Positions 1 through 12,273 of a stretch of 64,000 bases of DNA are shown one piece after another. Below the pieces are notes generated by a model. That model ran no database searches, had not been told where the DNA came from, and saw only the letters and a list, made by a program, of their open reading frames with translations. The stretch covers positions 48,807,220 to 48,871,219 of the forward strand of contig NC_087063.1 in assembly GCF_963678635.1 (NCBI RefSeq), written 5' to 3'. Each line of letters begins with the position of its first letter. Position 1 is the stretch's first letter. The DNA is from Symsagittifera roscoffensis (taxonomy: Eukaryota; Xenacoelomorpha; Acoela; Convolutidae). Position numbers and translations under genes: made by a program.

Positions 1-1369
1 TTTGAGGCTAAATTCAAGTGTGGTCGAATTTTTATTGATTTTTTGACAAGTGGGTTGGAATTCGGCAATTTTTGAGAGGGGAAAGTCTGGAGAGCTCCTT
101 AGTGTCTTCTTGGTTTTGTTGTTATTTATCGGATGACTGGGGAAATCTGAGAGTTATTCGTTCTTTACGCTAACTGATCATGTCTATTTTTTTTGCCTGA
201 GGTATTTTTGAGGTCTAAGCTGGTACAATATTGTTGATCTATGTGTTGCTTGATAGGGGATGGTTGTAACTTTGAAACTTTGTTTATTTCAGGTGTCATT
301 GTTTAGTTATAGTTACAGATTAGCTAGAGGTTGGTTGTTTGTCGGCTAATGGAGTCCTTTTAAAAATGAGGTGATGGCTCGGAAAAGCTTCTATTTGGCT
401 GAACTTGAACTAGTTTGTTCTAATGCTTTTCAGCAGAGGTTTTTGAGAAAAATGTTCAGTTCATGAAAATATCTTCAAGAGGTGAAAATGTGAATAAATT
501 TAGAGTGGTTTTTGAAGCTCAACTTTCTTTAATATTTTAGATTGTGGGATGAATATTTTGTAATCTTTTCGCGGCTGATTTCGAAGTCGTGAATGATTGT
601 CTATGTGGAGATTATTTCTTTTTGATTTTGTGGTATGATTTTTCTTCTAGTTTTCGATTTTTTCTTTCTCATTCAGGTTTATCTGCGTTTTTTGATATTT
701 GTTGGGAAAGTTCTTTTTCTTTTTATCTAATTGTTTTTGTTTGACTTGTGTATCAGTGTTTTGATTTTCGTTTTGTTCTGAACAATTTGGGATGACTTTA
801 AGTCCCGTAAAAGAGTATAATTGAGTAAGTTCTCGAAGCGCGTACTCTTTTGGGTAATAGGTAAAATATTGTTTCGATGTTGAACAATTTCTTTTTTGTT
901 CAAGTCTGTAAGTTTGTATGTTACATCCGTGAGTTTATCAATTATTTGATACAGTTTTTTTCGGAGTGGTTGTAATTTTATAGAGTTTCCTTTTTGCGTT
1001 AAAAAGTTTGGTATTAAAACATATATTCAATTTTTAAGTTTATAGCTGGGGTAAATCGAGAATTTATTTGGGAATTTATGTACTGTCTTTGTAACAGTTT
1101 TTTTTTGTTACTTTCTGGTTAATTTCTTTGTGTTTTCATCTCTATTTAAAATCCATTCGGTGTGTTCCGGAAGCTAATTTTAAAAATTGTGGATGATGAA
1201 AATGATCTTCATCATGGGTATGTCGTGGTAAATTGTAACATTTTGATTCTTTAGTCAGTTGGCAATAGCCTTGTGCATTTTTTGAAGAATTTGCTCTGAA
1301 CATTATTGGTTTCCGTGGTTTCTGGTTGAAAACCGTTTCATGGGCTGATAGTCTTAGGGTTGTTGTGAT
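1..1369. other. T-rich tail downstream of the decayed Ty3 integrase
   Basis: No intact gene is seen. The plus strand is strongly T/G-rich, so the minus strand is A-rich like the rest of the element that follows. Minus-strand readings around 900-1200 contain short Lys/Pro-rich pieces, broken by stops, that could be the C-terminal domain of the integrase at 1370-2020. I could not recognise a 3' LTR here, so the outer boundary of the element is unknown. Confidence 0.35.
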
Positions 1370-2020
1370 TTATGAGTTATAAGATGGTGGGAACAATTTT
1401 ACATTTGTTGACCATTCAGTATATCGTGTGTCATTTCCGTTAATGATACATCTGAGATATTCTTGTAGTGAACGGTTCAAGCCTTCGACTAAACCATTTG
1501 TCCAGTGTGCATGAGGAGTACGTGGTTTGTGTTTAAAGTTATATAAATGGCATACTGTTATGATTTCGTTGTTTAAAAATTCAGTAACAAGGATTTCGGG
1601 TAATCCAAATTTTGCTAACCAGTGTTCATAAAGTGTTGTATATGCATAGTAAGCATTACAATGAGGTACTGGGCTTAGTGCTACGTAGTGTGCGAATGCG
1701 TCTACTATTACCATTATATATGAGTTTCCTTCTGAGGATGGTGATATTTGTCCTTTAGTATCGAAAGAGATTCTGTGATTGAAATATAAGTTTTGTGCTT
1801 TAAAATCTTGTTTTTCTATAATTTCTTTTTGGTTTAGGTATGGTTTGTTTGATTGACATGTTATGCAATCGTTGCATAATAATTTTATCCAAATCGCGCC
1901 TTTGGGAAATAAAAATGTTGTGCAAACTTTGAATATGTTTTTTCTGCTCCTGAGTGTCCTTTGGTGTGTAAAGAGTAAGAGGTATGAAAAGCTGTAAGCA
2001 TCATACTTAATGATAAGCAA
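1370..2020 (-). pseudogene. Ty3/gypsy integrase fragment
   Basis: A 216-residue open frame on the minus strand. Residues near the start carry the second half of a zinc-binding HHCC domain (CNDCITCQ), then the RNase H-like catalytic core. The first catalytic Asp lies in FDTKGQ, followed by a YIMVIVDAF strand. The final Glu lies in NGLVEGLNRS. The second Asp is missing: the strand reads LVTEFLNNE, where relatives have about four more residues including the Asp. The HHCC first half falls upstream, in 2030-2400, in broken frames. The protein cannot have been catalytically competent in this copy. Confidence 0.7.
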
Positions 2021-2559
2021 GGTACTTTGATATCAGGTGTTTGGTATTCGAGGATATCCGTGTTTTCATTGATTGAGGTGTCGTTAAATTTTCTGAAATG
2101 TCTAAGAAGGGTTTTGTTTCCTAATATGGTGGTATCGGCTTTCAGTGGCTTGGTTTTTTATTTGGGCCAAGATTTTAATTGTCTAATGACTGGGTCAAGG
2201 TTTTGGTGTTTTTGTGAGAATTCTAGTGTTTTTTTTTCTGTTGTGGTAGAAAAATGTTGGCAATTTCCAATTTTGATAGAGTTATTGGGTCATGAAGGTT
2301 AAAAACATGTTTAATTGTATAATTTGAATCAATATTCGGTGGGCCTGATAAAATTACATTATCAGTGAGACTTTCTTTTTCTAATAAAGGGAATAGACAT
2401 TCTTTATATAGTTTTTCTCTGAGTGGTTTGTATTGTGTATTAGTTTTTATCCATGAAGAGTATGGTATCGGTTTAAGTGTAGATGTTCCTAGTAAATCTA
2501 CTTCGTAGTGATTGTTTTGGCAATCTAGATATAGTGGAAAGTGTTGTAGATTATTTATT

Positions 2560-3060
2560 CGTGACTGTTCTATATCAGTTTTTACTGCATATTTGCATTG
2601 TAATGTTGGTGATGTTTCGTCTTCTGCAAGGAAATTTTTTTATATTTTGTGGTATTTCATTTGTTGTTTTTCGTGTCATTACTTCAGGTGGTGTATTTCT
2701 ACTGAGATGTCGGGTAATGCAAGGTTTTTTCCTGCTGTTCAAACTATTTTGTTTGGAAATCACATTATAATAAGTTGAAATCTGTGAACTCTATGGTTTG
2801 GGTTTGATTTCTGTGTAAAGATAAAAATTATTGGTTTATGGTCTGTGAATTAAATTGTTGGATGTTTAGATCCAAGTATTAAAAATTCATATTCTGTTAG
2901 TGTATATATTACAGCTGTGCATTCTCTCATAAGGGTAGAGAGTCTGAGTTCAGCTTGTGTAAATAGTCTAGAATTTGTTGAAAGGAGATTCATTTCATTT
3001 GTTCCATTGTGAGATTGTAATATGCTGCGCCGATGCCGAAATTGGAGGCGTCGCACATAG
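2560..3060 (-). pseudogene. Ty3/gypsy RNase H fragment
   Basis: Two minus-strand pieces. At 2850-3056 the frame carries the Gln/Ala-rich helix and the catalytic Glu context (STLMRECTAVIYTLTEYEF), then a KHPTI segment typical of the strand before the TDHK motif. At 2575-2763 the end of the domain is recognisable as LSRNTPPE, followed by linker residues. A frameshift separates the pieces, and the beginning of the domain near 3060 is disrupted. It belongs to the same element as the RT just upstream at 3.4-3.7 kb. Confidence 0.6.
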
Positions 3061-3229
3061 CATAAAATGGTTGATCTGAATTGGAATAGTGTTTGATAAT
3101 TGTTCGGTGAGAAGAGTTTTTATCTCTTCGAATCGCTTTTGATGTTCTGTTGTCCATTCGATTTTTTTTGCTGTATAAGGATGTTGTAAAAGGGTCTTAA
3201 GTATAGCTGCATTTTGTATACGTATTTAG

Positions 3230-3735
3230 GTAAGAAGTTTAACGTTCCAAGAAATACTTGTTTTTTTTTCTTATTTGAAGGTGGTTGAAGTTTTTGGATT
3301 GCATCTATGCGAGATTTTAATGGAGTTATAGTGTTTGTTTCAATAATTGTTCAAGGAATTTTACTCGTGTTAGGAAAAAATCTGTTGAATTCGTATTAAT
3401 GATTTCTAATAACGAGTTGTGTTAATCATCGTGATTATTCATCTAGAGGCATTTGACTATATGCACTATTCATATCTGCTGTTGTGAAGTATTTGCCATT
3501 TAATTTTGTGAGAAGTACTTGAATTGGTTCAATAGGCCAATTACATTTAGATTCATCAATGAGTGAATTTAAAAATCTTGCATCTAGAAAGACTTTTAAT
3601 GATTCTCCTTTCGCTAAGATGATAACGGGGTTTATAAATGTGTTAACTTTTGGCTGTTCTTCTTTATTTACTGGAAAAATGATTTCATAATGTTCTAGTA
3701 CTCCAAGTAGTCTGTTAACTTTATCTTGCAAGTGA
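3230..3735 (-). pseudogene. Ty3/gypsy reverse transcriptase with catalytic block deleted
   Basis: The frame at 3435-3731 has the RT fingers/palm start: a NPVIILAKG strand, FLDARFLN (the LDxR motif) and KYFTTADMNSAYSQMPL, which holds the first catalytic Asp. Downstream (3230-3430) the connection region (PLKSRIDAIQKLQ) can be read in another frame. The segment that should carry the YxDD motif between them is absent, so roughly 60-70 residues appear to have been lost. This is judged by comparison with the usual spacing in the family, not by alignment. Confidence 0.65.
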
Positions 3736-4790
3736 AGTTGGACTTTATTTGCTCGTTGTTTTTTGAAAACTGCGTCAAATTTTTTACTGCGTCAAATTTT
3801 GATGTTGCGTAAAGTTTTGGATATTTTAATAATAGGTCAGCTAGATGTTCGAATTCTTTTTGTAATATCTGAGAGTGTTGAAAATTAAACATTGTTAAAA
3901 ATCTTTGTTGTTCTGTCGTATATTTTGAAATTTGAAATGTTGGTTTGAAATAGGGTGTTTTTTTGAAATAATCTGTATTACGTTTTTCCTTGCTTGAAAT
4001 ATTATTAATTGACAATTCCTCATCAAGAATTGTTGATTGACATATGTCTAATAGTTGTAAATTATTACTTACTCTATACGTTATTTCTTTTGTGGGAGAA
4101 ATTGTCGCGTTAGTTTCGCAATAACCTAAAAGTCCTAGTGTTAAGGTTATTTTATATGGGGAATTGTTATATATATGTAAATAAATTCTGTCAGAGTTTG
4201 AGTCTTTCATGTATTTAATAGACGAAATTGTTACTCGGAAAAAATTGTGAATTAGTCTGAATTCAAGGTTAGACATAAAGAGATGTTGTTTTGCTCTTTA
4301 TCATATTGGTGAATTTGTTTGATCGAAAAATTATACAAGTTTCCTAATAGTGGTTTCAGTTGTTTTCTTTCCTGATTATATATGGGATAAAACGTTGAGA
4401 AAATTGGTGATTGTTTGTTTATACTTTGAAAAAATGTCAAAGAGGTGTTTTTCATTCTCGTGTATTTGTCTTTTACTTGAATTTTACTATTTAAGATATT
4501 TATTGTTGGTATATATTTAGTGATAATTGGTATTCCAATGCTATTGTGTTTTATATTAGTGATATGGAAGGTTTGTTTAAATTGTTTGCTATGAGTATGT
4601 TTTGTTCCATTGTTCGGTTGGGATCAAGGAAGTGTTGTATTTTTCCATAGTTTGTTGAGGTTGATCCTTGTGCAGTTGCTAGTCTGCTTGTTGTTTTGAA
4701 GGGTATCAGTTGTGGATGTGAAATTTTGATTTCATTCCAAGTGGCAATGTTTAAGATATTTGATTCCGATCCAAAAATTGATTAAAAAAT
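3695..4790 (-). pseudogene. Ty3/gypsy protease remnant and protease-RT linker
   Basis: The frame at 3695-4276 reads through a 193-residue linker ending in a region rich in LLLKYPKLYATSKFD, a typical lead-in to Ty3 RT ('the field of the RT entry' with K-YATSKFD). Farther upstream, 4252-4455 continues the linker. Around 4600-4790 a decayed aspartic protease can be traced: GSESNIL (remains of the D-T/S-G active-site strand, with the Asp lost) followed by RLATAQGS. Stops and shifts break every part. Confidence 0.45.
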
Positions 4791-4884
4791 CTGTTTCAAG
4801 GTCTGGTGTTTGTAATTGTTTCGATTTTGGACTTTCTAAAAGAAGTGGAATTGTCCATTTTTATTCTTTTTGTAAATGTGTTTA

Positions 4885-5940
4885 TTAAGGTATTTTTTCA
4901 TAAATGTTATTTGTGCTTGAACATTCTGTGGGTTTTTCTTCTTTCATTTCTTCTACTACTTTTTCTGTTTTTTCTTTTGTTGCATTGTTTGATACTGGTC
5001 TTGTATAATAGTTCAAAACAAATTGGTCATGGTTTTGATATATATGAGAATATATCAGTTGTTCATAAATAATAGGCTCGTAGTCATTTCCAACGTTTAT
5101 CATGTTTTCTGTATCACTTTCGCTATCTGTGAATTCGCAATTGATGTTGCTTAATTGCAATTCTGTGGTTTCGTTATTGTCAATACCGGGGGGTCTGGTT
5201 GAGTTTTTTCAGTTGATTGTACTTGATTGATTTGTCTTTGATGTTTAGGTGTATTACTTCTATAATTTTGTTGTGAAGTTTGTTAACGTGTGTTATTCCT
5301 TTGTGGTGATTGAGAGTAGTTTCTTTGTCTGTTGTTAGAAATTGATCTTCTGTTCTGTGAATTATAGCGTTATATGTTTTGATAAATATTATAACTTGAT
5401 CCGTTGTTTGAGTAATCGCGTGATCGTTTATTTTGATATCTAGGGTTTCGATTGTTTGAATAGTTCCTATTCCGATCGTTAGAATATTTTCTATATCGAT
5501 TGTATGAAGAGTTTCCAGATCAGTTATTTGAATAATTTCGATTTCTAGAATTTGAATTAGATCTGTCGTTAAATCTGTATTGATTTGAATTTGATCATGA
5601 ATAGTTAATTTGATGTTGACTATTTTGACTATGTGATCGACTATACCTATTTTGTGAAAAATTCTGTGAATTTCTTTGGTATGGTGATCGTCCTCTATAT
5701 TTTGTGTTATAGTATTATAGGGTGAGTGTTGTCTAGAGTAGTTGAAGTTATTTGGAAGGGGTTTTCCTGAATTTTTTTTGCTATGAATGTTCTTATTTGG
5801 TTAAATTTTGATCTTTCTTTTTGTATTGATGAAAAGATTTGTTGGTTTCTCTATGTTGTTATGGTTTATTTTGGTTATCTTGTTGTTTTTGTCTGCATTC
5901 AGCGATACTGTGTCAGTATCGTCGACAATAATTGCACCCT
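4885..5940 (-). pseudogene. Gag C-terminus with zinc knuckle, and acidic linker
   Basis: At 5895-5936 the minus strand encodes a CX2CX4HX4C nucleocapsid zinc knuckle, with one TGA stop at the residue before the His. Between about 5260 and 5800 the frames are Asn/Arg/Ser-rich low complexity, as in retroelement nucleocapsids. At 4885-5160 a 91-residue open piece is acidic (many Glu/Asp) and lies where the gag-protease linker is expected. These pieces would bind and package the element RNA in an active relative. Confidence 0.5.
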
Positions 5941-6451
5941 TTTTTGAATGATGGTTTGCCTTTGAAATTTGAGTTTTTCTCGTAAATGTTCAAAGTTTCG
6001 GTGGTTTTTTCTTATAAATCAATATCAGAGTCGTTGATATGGTTTATGTGCGGAGTAGTGGTCTGGATGTTGTTTACATATTGTAGTTTTGAGTTTTCTG
6101 TTTCTTCCAATTTCATAGTGATTTCTGCTTGTTCTAGTTTATCTACTAGTTTCCTAAAATCTGAATCAGGTTCCCGGATTGAGGAAGGATATGATGCTCT
6201 GTTTTTATAGCTATTTTTAGTAATTGAGTTGTTAGAGTCATCACTAGGATTTCTGTCATCTTTGTGTTTTTATAATCATGAGTGTTAAGTGATATGCTTT
6301 TCGGACTAGTGTTTCTATTCTTACTGCCAGTTTTTTTATTGTTTCACTGGGTAGTCTACGAGTTCATTGCATAAAACTCTTTGATGTTGTTTGTTTCTTT
6401 CTGAGTCAAACATTTTCGAGAAATTTTGTGTGAATCTCTATCAATCTGATT

Positions 6452-8437
6452 TTATTTCTGTAGGTAAAACTGAAAACCATTTTTGAGCTGCGCGTCAAGG
6501 GTAGTTTGGATTAGAGCTGTGCATCTATGTATCCATTTTTGATAGAGTGGCGTTTTTACTGGTTCAGGTCCTATATTTAAAATTAAATTTGCTGTGACTG
6601 CGCTTAGGTAATCTTCTACAGAGTACTTAGAATCTGCCCCTGTGAATACCATGAGTGGTTTATTTGATGTTATTGATGATCCACCCATTAGGTATCGATT
6701 CATAGTCATTTGTAGGGATTCTGCGGCGTGTGGCATTTGAGAAAAATTAGTTATTTGGCTTTTTGTTATTTCGTGTTGTTGTCAATAAAATGGTAGTGAG
6801 ATTTCATTTTGCATCTGGGTTGGTTGATATGAAAGTGTATTAACTGGACTTTAATGTTGAAAATTACGATTGTGAGGTGTTGGGTCAGTTCTAGTTTGTC
6901 CTATTTGTTAATTTCGTGTGTATGGTACGAAAATATCTGGTTGATCAATACTGTAAGAACGAGGTCTTGGATTTGAGGAAAATCGTTGACGATTCTGTTT
7001 ATAGTATTCATCATCGTCTGATGGAAAATAGTTTTGTGCGTACTGATGAGGTTGATTGTTAGTATGATTTTTTTTTGGTTCAACGTTGTTGAAAAAATAG
7101 GTAGTTTCCATCTTGTTGTTGCGAGGATCGTGGTTGATCATGAAAATTTACTGAGGTTAAGATTGGTTGTGGAACATTTGACTTTGTGTAAATAATTGAG
7201 TATCTGTTTGTGTTTTTCTTGTTTTTGGTCCCTTGACAATAGATGTAATTGTGTTCTGCAAAATTATTTCTGTATTTTTTATATGATGGCTTTGTTATGG
7301 GTCGAAATGTTTGGTAATCCATCTGTGATTATTTTTTGCAACAGAGGGTTTTACTGTGGATTGTATGATTGTTTGTTGTAACGTTGGATTTTTTAGTTTT
7401 GGAGTTGTAAGGTTTGGTTGAATAGGTGAAATGCTTCGTTGTGCTTCTGTTGATGTTATTGTTTCAACAATTTGTTCGTTTACAAAATGTGATGGGGTTT
7501 GTACATCTTGTTGTGTAAGATCTCTTGTTCCGTTTAGACTATCATTATTTATGAATGTGGAATTCAAACTTTTTTTCCTGTTCTTTCAGGTAAGATTGAA
7601 GTGTAGTTTAAAGGTGTTGCGTCAACTGTAAAAGGGTATACTCTAACATAATCTTTATTAACAAAAACAATGCTAATTTTCCGACTTGATTTATCTGTTG
7701 GTAAGTTGGTAAATGTTTTATATGAACATTCAGGGTCCCATTCATAGTCTGATTGTTCTGCTAGTACAGTTTCATCATCTGTACTTTGTGGTCGAAAATT
7801 TTTTCTTGCTCGCTCAATAAGATCAATATTGTGATTAAATTAATCGATTATGACCATGCTAAGAGTTTTTGTAAATCGTGTTTAACAATTTGTGTTATTT
7901 GATCATTTGTAAGGTTTTCTCAAATTGAAAACAAAAATTTTGAAAATATGTGTTTTTCCTGTCGTACAACTGTATGTCGAGACGTTTCAGTAGGTAAATC
8001 GCTTTGGGGTTAATCCAACTCTATTATAGATATATAGCTATAGATAAGTGAATATTCTTCGTTTGTAAGTATCGAACTTGCTCTTTGTGAGTTTTGTTTT
8101 TGTATGTTTTTGATGTATTGTGTAAAACCTTTTTAGAATTCAGTATCTACATCGTCAATTTGAATGAGATATCTGTTATGAGATGCATTTGTGATATGAT
8201 TTCTTTTGTGTAGATTCCAACGTGTGATGTGAGACTACATATACCTTCAATATAATGATCGAGAAGTTGTCTTTTTATTTTTACATCTGGAAATTCTTTT
8301 GTGCATGGACTTTCTCCTTTTTCAAATAAGTTTGCAATTAAGTTTTTACAAAATTCTAGTTTACCGCGAGGTTCAGATAGTAGTGATAATAAAAATGGAA
8401 GTACTGAGTTGTCTGAGTTATCTTCATTTTGAATCAA
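6452..8437 (-). pseudogene. Gag N-terminal and capsid fragments
   Basis: Several short minus-strand frames in gag order. 8147-8437 is a 96-residue piece with no recognised motif. 7295-7567 and 7080-7322 are Asn/Gln/Thr-rich. 6908-7141 is Asn/Arg/Tyr-rich. 6452-6736 looks like the start of a Ty3 capsid, with LMVFTGADSKYSVEDYLSAV resembling the F-x-G-x-...-x-E-D-F segment and a following helix. Assignment rests on this capsid piece and on position upstream of the zinc knuckle. The order of the low-complexity pieces could be coincidental. Confidence 0.4.
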
Positions 8438-8707
8438 TTTTGTGTTGTATTACTATTAATGTGTAGTTTTCAATGCGTCTTATTGGTTGATTCCAATTGT
8501 ACAAACGCATTGGTTTCTTTGTGTAGCAATTTTTTATTTTCCGTTTGCCTTTTACTGATGATTGTGATGGGGTTTTTGAATCTGTGAAATATAATTGATC
8601 GTCTATTTGGTGATTTTTGTTTATTGAATCTTTTAAAATATGAAGTTCGTGTATTGCGGTTGTTTTTGATTTTTAGAGAATCTTTTGCTGATAATTAGTT
8701 TTTGTTT

Positions 8708-8907
8708 NNNNNNNNNNNNNNNNNNNNNNNNNNNNNNNNNNNNNNNNNNNNNNNNNNNNNNNNNNNNNNNNNNNNNNNNNNNNNNNNNNNNNNNNNNNNN
8801 NNNNNNNNNNNNNNNNNNNNNNNNNNNNNNNNNNNNNNNNNNNNNNNNNNNNNNNNNNNNNNNNNNNNNNNNNNNNNNNNNNNNNNNNNNNNNNNNNNNN
8901 NNNNNNN
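8708..8907. other. Assembly gap (200 N)
   Basis: Exactly 200 undetermined bases. The Ty3 fossil lies to the left and the GPCR exon to the right, so the 5' end of the fossil and the region upstream of the GPCR exon may be partly missing or misjoined here. Confidence 0.99.
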
Positions 8908-9049
8908 GTTGCTTGAATTCGGCGAATTTTTATTGTCAGATACTGATCTGCGATAACTTTTCCTCCTAAGTAGAATTATTTCAACCTTTTCCGTTCATTA
9001 TTGCGGTTACCTTTAACCTTTTAACTGCGAGACTCAGTCTGAAGAAAAC

Positions 9050-9282
9050 ATGAAAGGTTCCCATGATGCGGAAAATAGCGGCTCTTCTTCTTTGTCATTG
9101 CCCCTTGAACTATTCAATGACACTGTTGTCACCACCATTTTTGACTGGGACTACTTCATGCAGGGGGAGGAGGTGGTGGACTTGGACTTGGTTCATCACT
9201 TTCTGACCCAACTGTATGTGCTGGTGGCAATGATTGGATTGCTAGGCAACGGCAGCATACTCATCACCATCATTTTCGACAG
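9050..9282 (+). CDS. First coding exon of a rhodopsin-like GPCR
   Basis: Partial gene: an N-terminal extracellular tail and transmembrane helix 1 of a class A receptor, which would sense an extracellular ligand at the plasma membrane and signal through G proteins. ATG at 9050 has A at -3 and an in-frame TAA upstream (9014-9016), so it is a credible start. Residues 1-51 are hydrophilic, with an N-glycosylation sequon at Asn23 (NDT) and acidic patches. Residues 52-76 are the first helix, containing GLLGNGS with the near-universal TM1 Asn at 67. The frame then meets CAG|GTAGGA at 9282/9283, a good splice donor, leaving the exon in phase 2 within an Arg codon. No exon with TM2-TM7 was found downstream in the window. 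The short tail and TM1 do not identify the ligand; an aminergic or peptide receptor are both possible. It could also be a lone remnant. Confidence 0.6.
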
Positions 9283-11458
9283 GTAGGATCGTCGCAATTT
9301 TTAAACTTTTTCATTTGCAAACATTAAATTAAAATCTTCCAGTGCGAGTATTTACATTTCCATTAATCATATATTTCTTATAATTTGTTGATTTGAGGGC
9401 GAGGGATTGGGTTTAAAGTGTGTCTTTGTATTCAATATACTCACAAAACTTTTTTTCTCTGTGAGTCAAAAAACCAATTTCATGTATTTTTCGTTGTTGA
9501 AATCAAATGCTGTTACGTATAATTCATGACTTTGCTAACTTGACTGCAACCCTCAAGCATCAAGCACAGCTCATGGTGGGCCTCGACCATTCGACCTTTC
9601 GATTGCGAGAGTTGGAGACGTAACCACTTCAACACCGCTCACCACTCCCACGATTCTGCCTTCCCACTTCCTTCGCGTCCTCCCAATTACCCTCACACAA
9701 ATTACCCCCCCCCCCCCCCCCGCCGGATCAAAAGCTTTCCCGAGCATAAATCTCCCGTTAGTTTTCTCTAAAGTCGGAACAATAATTGGCCATGAACAGT
9801 TTTCTATAATAAGCTGTGCTTTTTCACATTCTATGAAAGCGAAAAAAGGAGTACATATTATCACCAAAACATGAGAATAAACAATTAAGTACACAGTTGA
9901 AACGAGGACAGAAGAATTTAAGCTGTCAAAAGTACTGAAAAAGCCTCATCCTGAACTTCTATTTCTAATTTCACCCCAAAAATACCTCAGTTTTAATCAA
10001 TTCATGGACGAAGTTAACATCCTTTCCCCCAAAACCGTTTAGGGGGGAGGGAATGGGCGATGGGGAGGATGTTAACTTGGTTTTGAGGTCGAGTTTTCAT
10101 CCAATCATCCAATCAGAATAGAGCATTTTACACGCAGCGCTTAGTAGATTTAATTTAAAATGAACGCTGGGGTGGAGGATCTTAACTTGGTCTATTTGGG
10201 GGAGGGGGATATTGAATTGATACCATCAATGACAAGGTGGGTGAATATAGTTTAAGCCTTGAAAAAATCATCTGCCTTCATGGATGATCTTGCGGTTTTT
10301 CCATGGTCACAGAACCACCTATTATGGATCAGAAAAAGATAAGCTGAAATGATGGGGAGAAATGAAACTAGATTTGTTACTAGGTACAATAGGGGTATAG
10401 CGAAAAGATTTGATCATTTAACAACTTTTACACCTGATTCTCCATTTTTAATTTTTCTCCATTTTTTCTTTTTCCCCATTTTCACTTTTCTCTATTTTTT
10501 ATTCTTCATTTTTCATTTCTCTCCTTTTTTCTTCTCAACAGAACAGTTTTTTTTCTGCATAGTTGTGATTTAAAGCTCAACTTTATAACCGCTGCCGTAA
10601 ATCAGAATTTGTGGCTTCCAAGCCATTTCAAAACTCTCTGATAAACTATCAAAACATAAACATAATGAAATGGATACTGGCTAAGCCGTAAGCCCATATG
10701 CTCTTTGTAAACCAAACAACGAAAAATGTGACTCTCGGCAATGCCGGTGCAAGGAACGGGTGCCAGACATCAAGCGGAAGGGACTGCGAGCCAAATCATA
10801 AAATTAGGGACTTCAATCAAAAACGTTTCTTTAAAAAATTAAGAAATTGGAATAAAGTGATTACTGTTTTGATCTTACTGGAACTGGAATCATTAAAATT
10901 TATTGGTTTTTTTACATATTTTGAAGATTTTATTGGATTTACCAAAGTTGAATCTGTTTTTATAGCGTATAGCTTTTTTTAAATTTCAAAATCGGCTGAT
11001 GTATCAAGCGAAGTTCATTTGTAAATAGTGCATTAACGCATCTAATAAAAGTGAAAATGAAAAATCAATTATTAAGATTTTTTGTTGTCTAAGCTGTTAT
11101 CAATCAAATTGATTCCCAAGTCGCACTGAGACAAAAAATTGGAATAAATATCAATTATAATTCATTGTTTGTTCAAGTTTAATTTAATTATAATCATTTC
11201 CGTAACAATTAAAATCGTTTTTTTTTTCCTTTTTTTTGTTTCGCGTAATGCAAAAATTTGCTGGAATTTCTACATTGCATTTTGTAAAAAACTATTTTGA
11301 ACAAATAAAACTCAAGTTGTTTTGAAAAGTTTCCAGGTTGAAATAATTTACCCAATGATTTAGTCATTATAAAAAGTTAAAAGTCATTCATCTAAATGGA
11401 AAATGGCATTTTTTCACTTGCTGTTTTGAGATTTTTTAGCTTTGTTGAGATGTTTTTA
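9283..11458. other. Intron or intergenic DNA after the GPCR exon
   Basis: No coding signal. It holds a 17-base C run (9705-9721) and a T-rich pyrimidine tract (10438-10540). A short stem-loop has arms AAGTTAACATCCTTTCCCCC at 10011-10030 and a near-complement at 10061-10080. A similar sequence recurs at 44798-44852, so this small hairpin is a dispersed repeat. Confidence 0.6.
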
Positions 11459-11944
11459 TTGTTCCGACTTTTAAAGAAAACAGAATATTTATGCTTGGGG
11501 TGATTGTTTTTAATCAGTCAATTTTTGGAGATCAAAAAAATAGTTTTTGACAAAAACATTTGTAACCCGTTGAAGTTTTTAAAACTTAAAATCAAATATA
11601 AAAAGATATTTTATATCCAATCATTTTTTGCAAACTTTTGGAAGTTTAAGAATTGTCAATTTGGCCATGCTCAATTTATGCGCGTTTTGAATATTTAATT
11701 CATAATGCTCAAAACGTAACGCGAATTATGTAAGCGTGGCGAACTATCCCGCACAACAAACTCGTTCGAAATTGAACTGAGGCTAGCAAATTGATCGTAT
11801 TAAGTTCGTGAGACTCAAATTTCTACACTTGATTTTGCCTAAACTTTATTATTTTTCATATTTCTTTTACTAAAAATTATTCGATATGGATTAAGGGACA
11901 ATCGGAACATTCAGGGCTGCGCGCTGATTTACGAGCAGCCTTGT
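11459..11944 (+). mobile_element. Helitron2-like non-autonomous element, copy 1 (divergent)
   Basis: Starts TTGTTCCGACTTT and ends with the subterminal ATCGGAACATT, a GC-rich hairpin region (CAGGGCTGCGCGCTGA) and ACGAGCAGCCTTGT. The interior keeps a GCGTAACGCG-type core near 11720 but has diverged strongly from the copies at 24-27 kb. No coding capacity. Confidence 0.55.
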
Positions 11945-11957
11945 ATACAATTTAGGT

Positions 11958-12176
11958 TCAGGCGGAGATTCAATCTGTCCTAGAAATTGTTTCAAATTGA
12001 CTTGAGGCATGATATTTGATCTATTTAATACTTAGCTATATGCTAAATGTATGACTTTGTATTTTAAATAGCGTGTGGGGGATGTTATTGAAAGTTTCAT
12101 TAATTTACTTTAAGGTAAACCCTATTCGAAAGACCATAAAGGCTGTCGAAATATTCAAGGCTTCACCCTAATAAGC
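11958..12176 (+). mobile_element. Helitron2-like element, copy 2 (3' part only)
   Basis: Begins inside the family at GCGGAGATTCAATCTGTC and runs through the GTGTGGGGGATG block to a decayed 3' end (GTCGAAATATTCAAGGCTTCACCC). The 5' half is missing. It follows copy 1 in the same direction with about 15 bases between them. Confidence 0.45.
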
Positions 12177-12273
12177 TACTTCTCAGAAACTCTAACCAAA
12201 GATAAGAAGTTTGAAAAAATTAAATAAGTTGCTGTCAATTTTTTAGAGTGATTACCGGATAGTCTCAAGTTAA

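Larger units (their letters stand above)
900..8440 (-). mobile_element. Decayed Ty3/gypsy LTR retrotransposon
   Basis: Reading the minus strand from high to low coordinates gives the Ty3/gypsy order: gag pieces (8.4-6.4 kb), a CX2CX4HX4C zinc knuckle (5895-5936), an acidic and low-complexity linker, a protease remnant (about 4.6-4.8 kb), reverse transcriptase (3.4-3.8 kb), RNase H (2.5-3.1 kb) and integrase (1.37-2.3 kb). RNase H preceding integrase separates it from Ty1/copia. Every domain is split by stops, frameshifts or deletions, so it is a fossil. LTRs were not found; the 5' end may lie in or beyond the assembly gap at 8708. Approximate ends only. Confidence 0.7.

Noticed and set aside
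4806-5072. Hydrophobic plus-strand frame resembling membrane helices
   Set aside because: It is the T-rich complement of an A-rich retroelement region; the real signal is on the minus strand.
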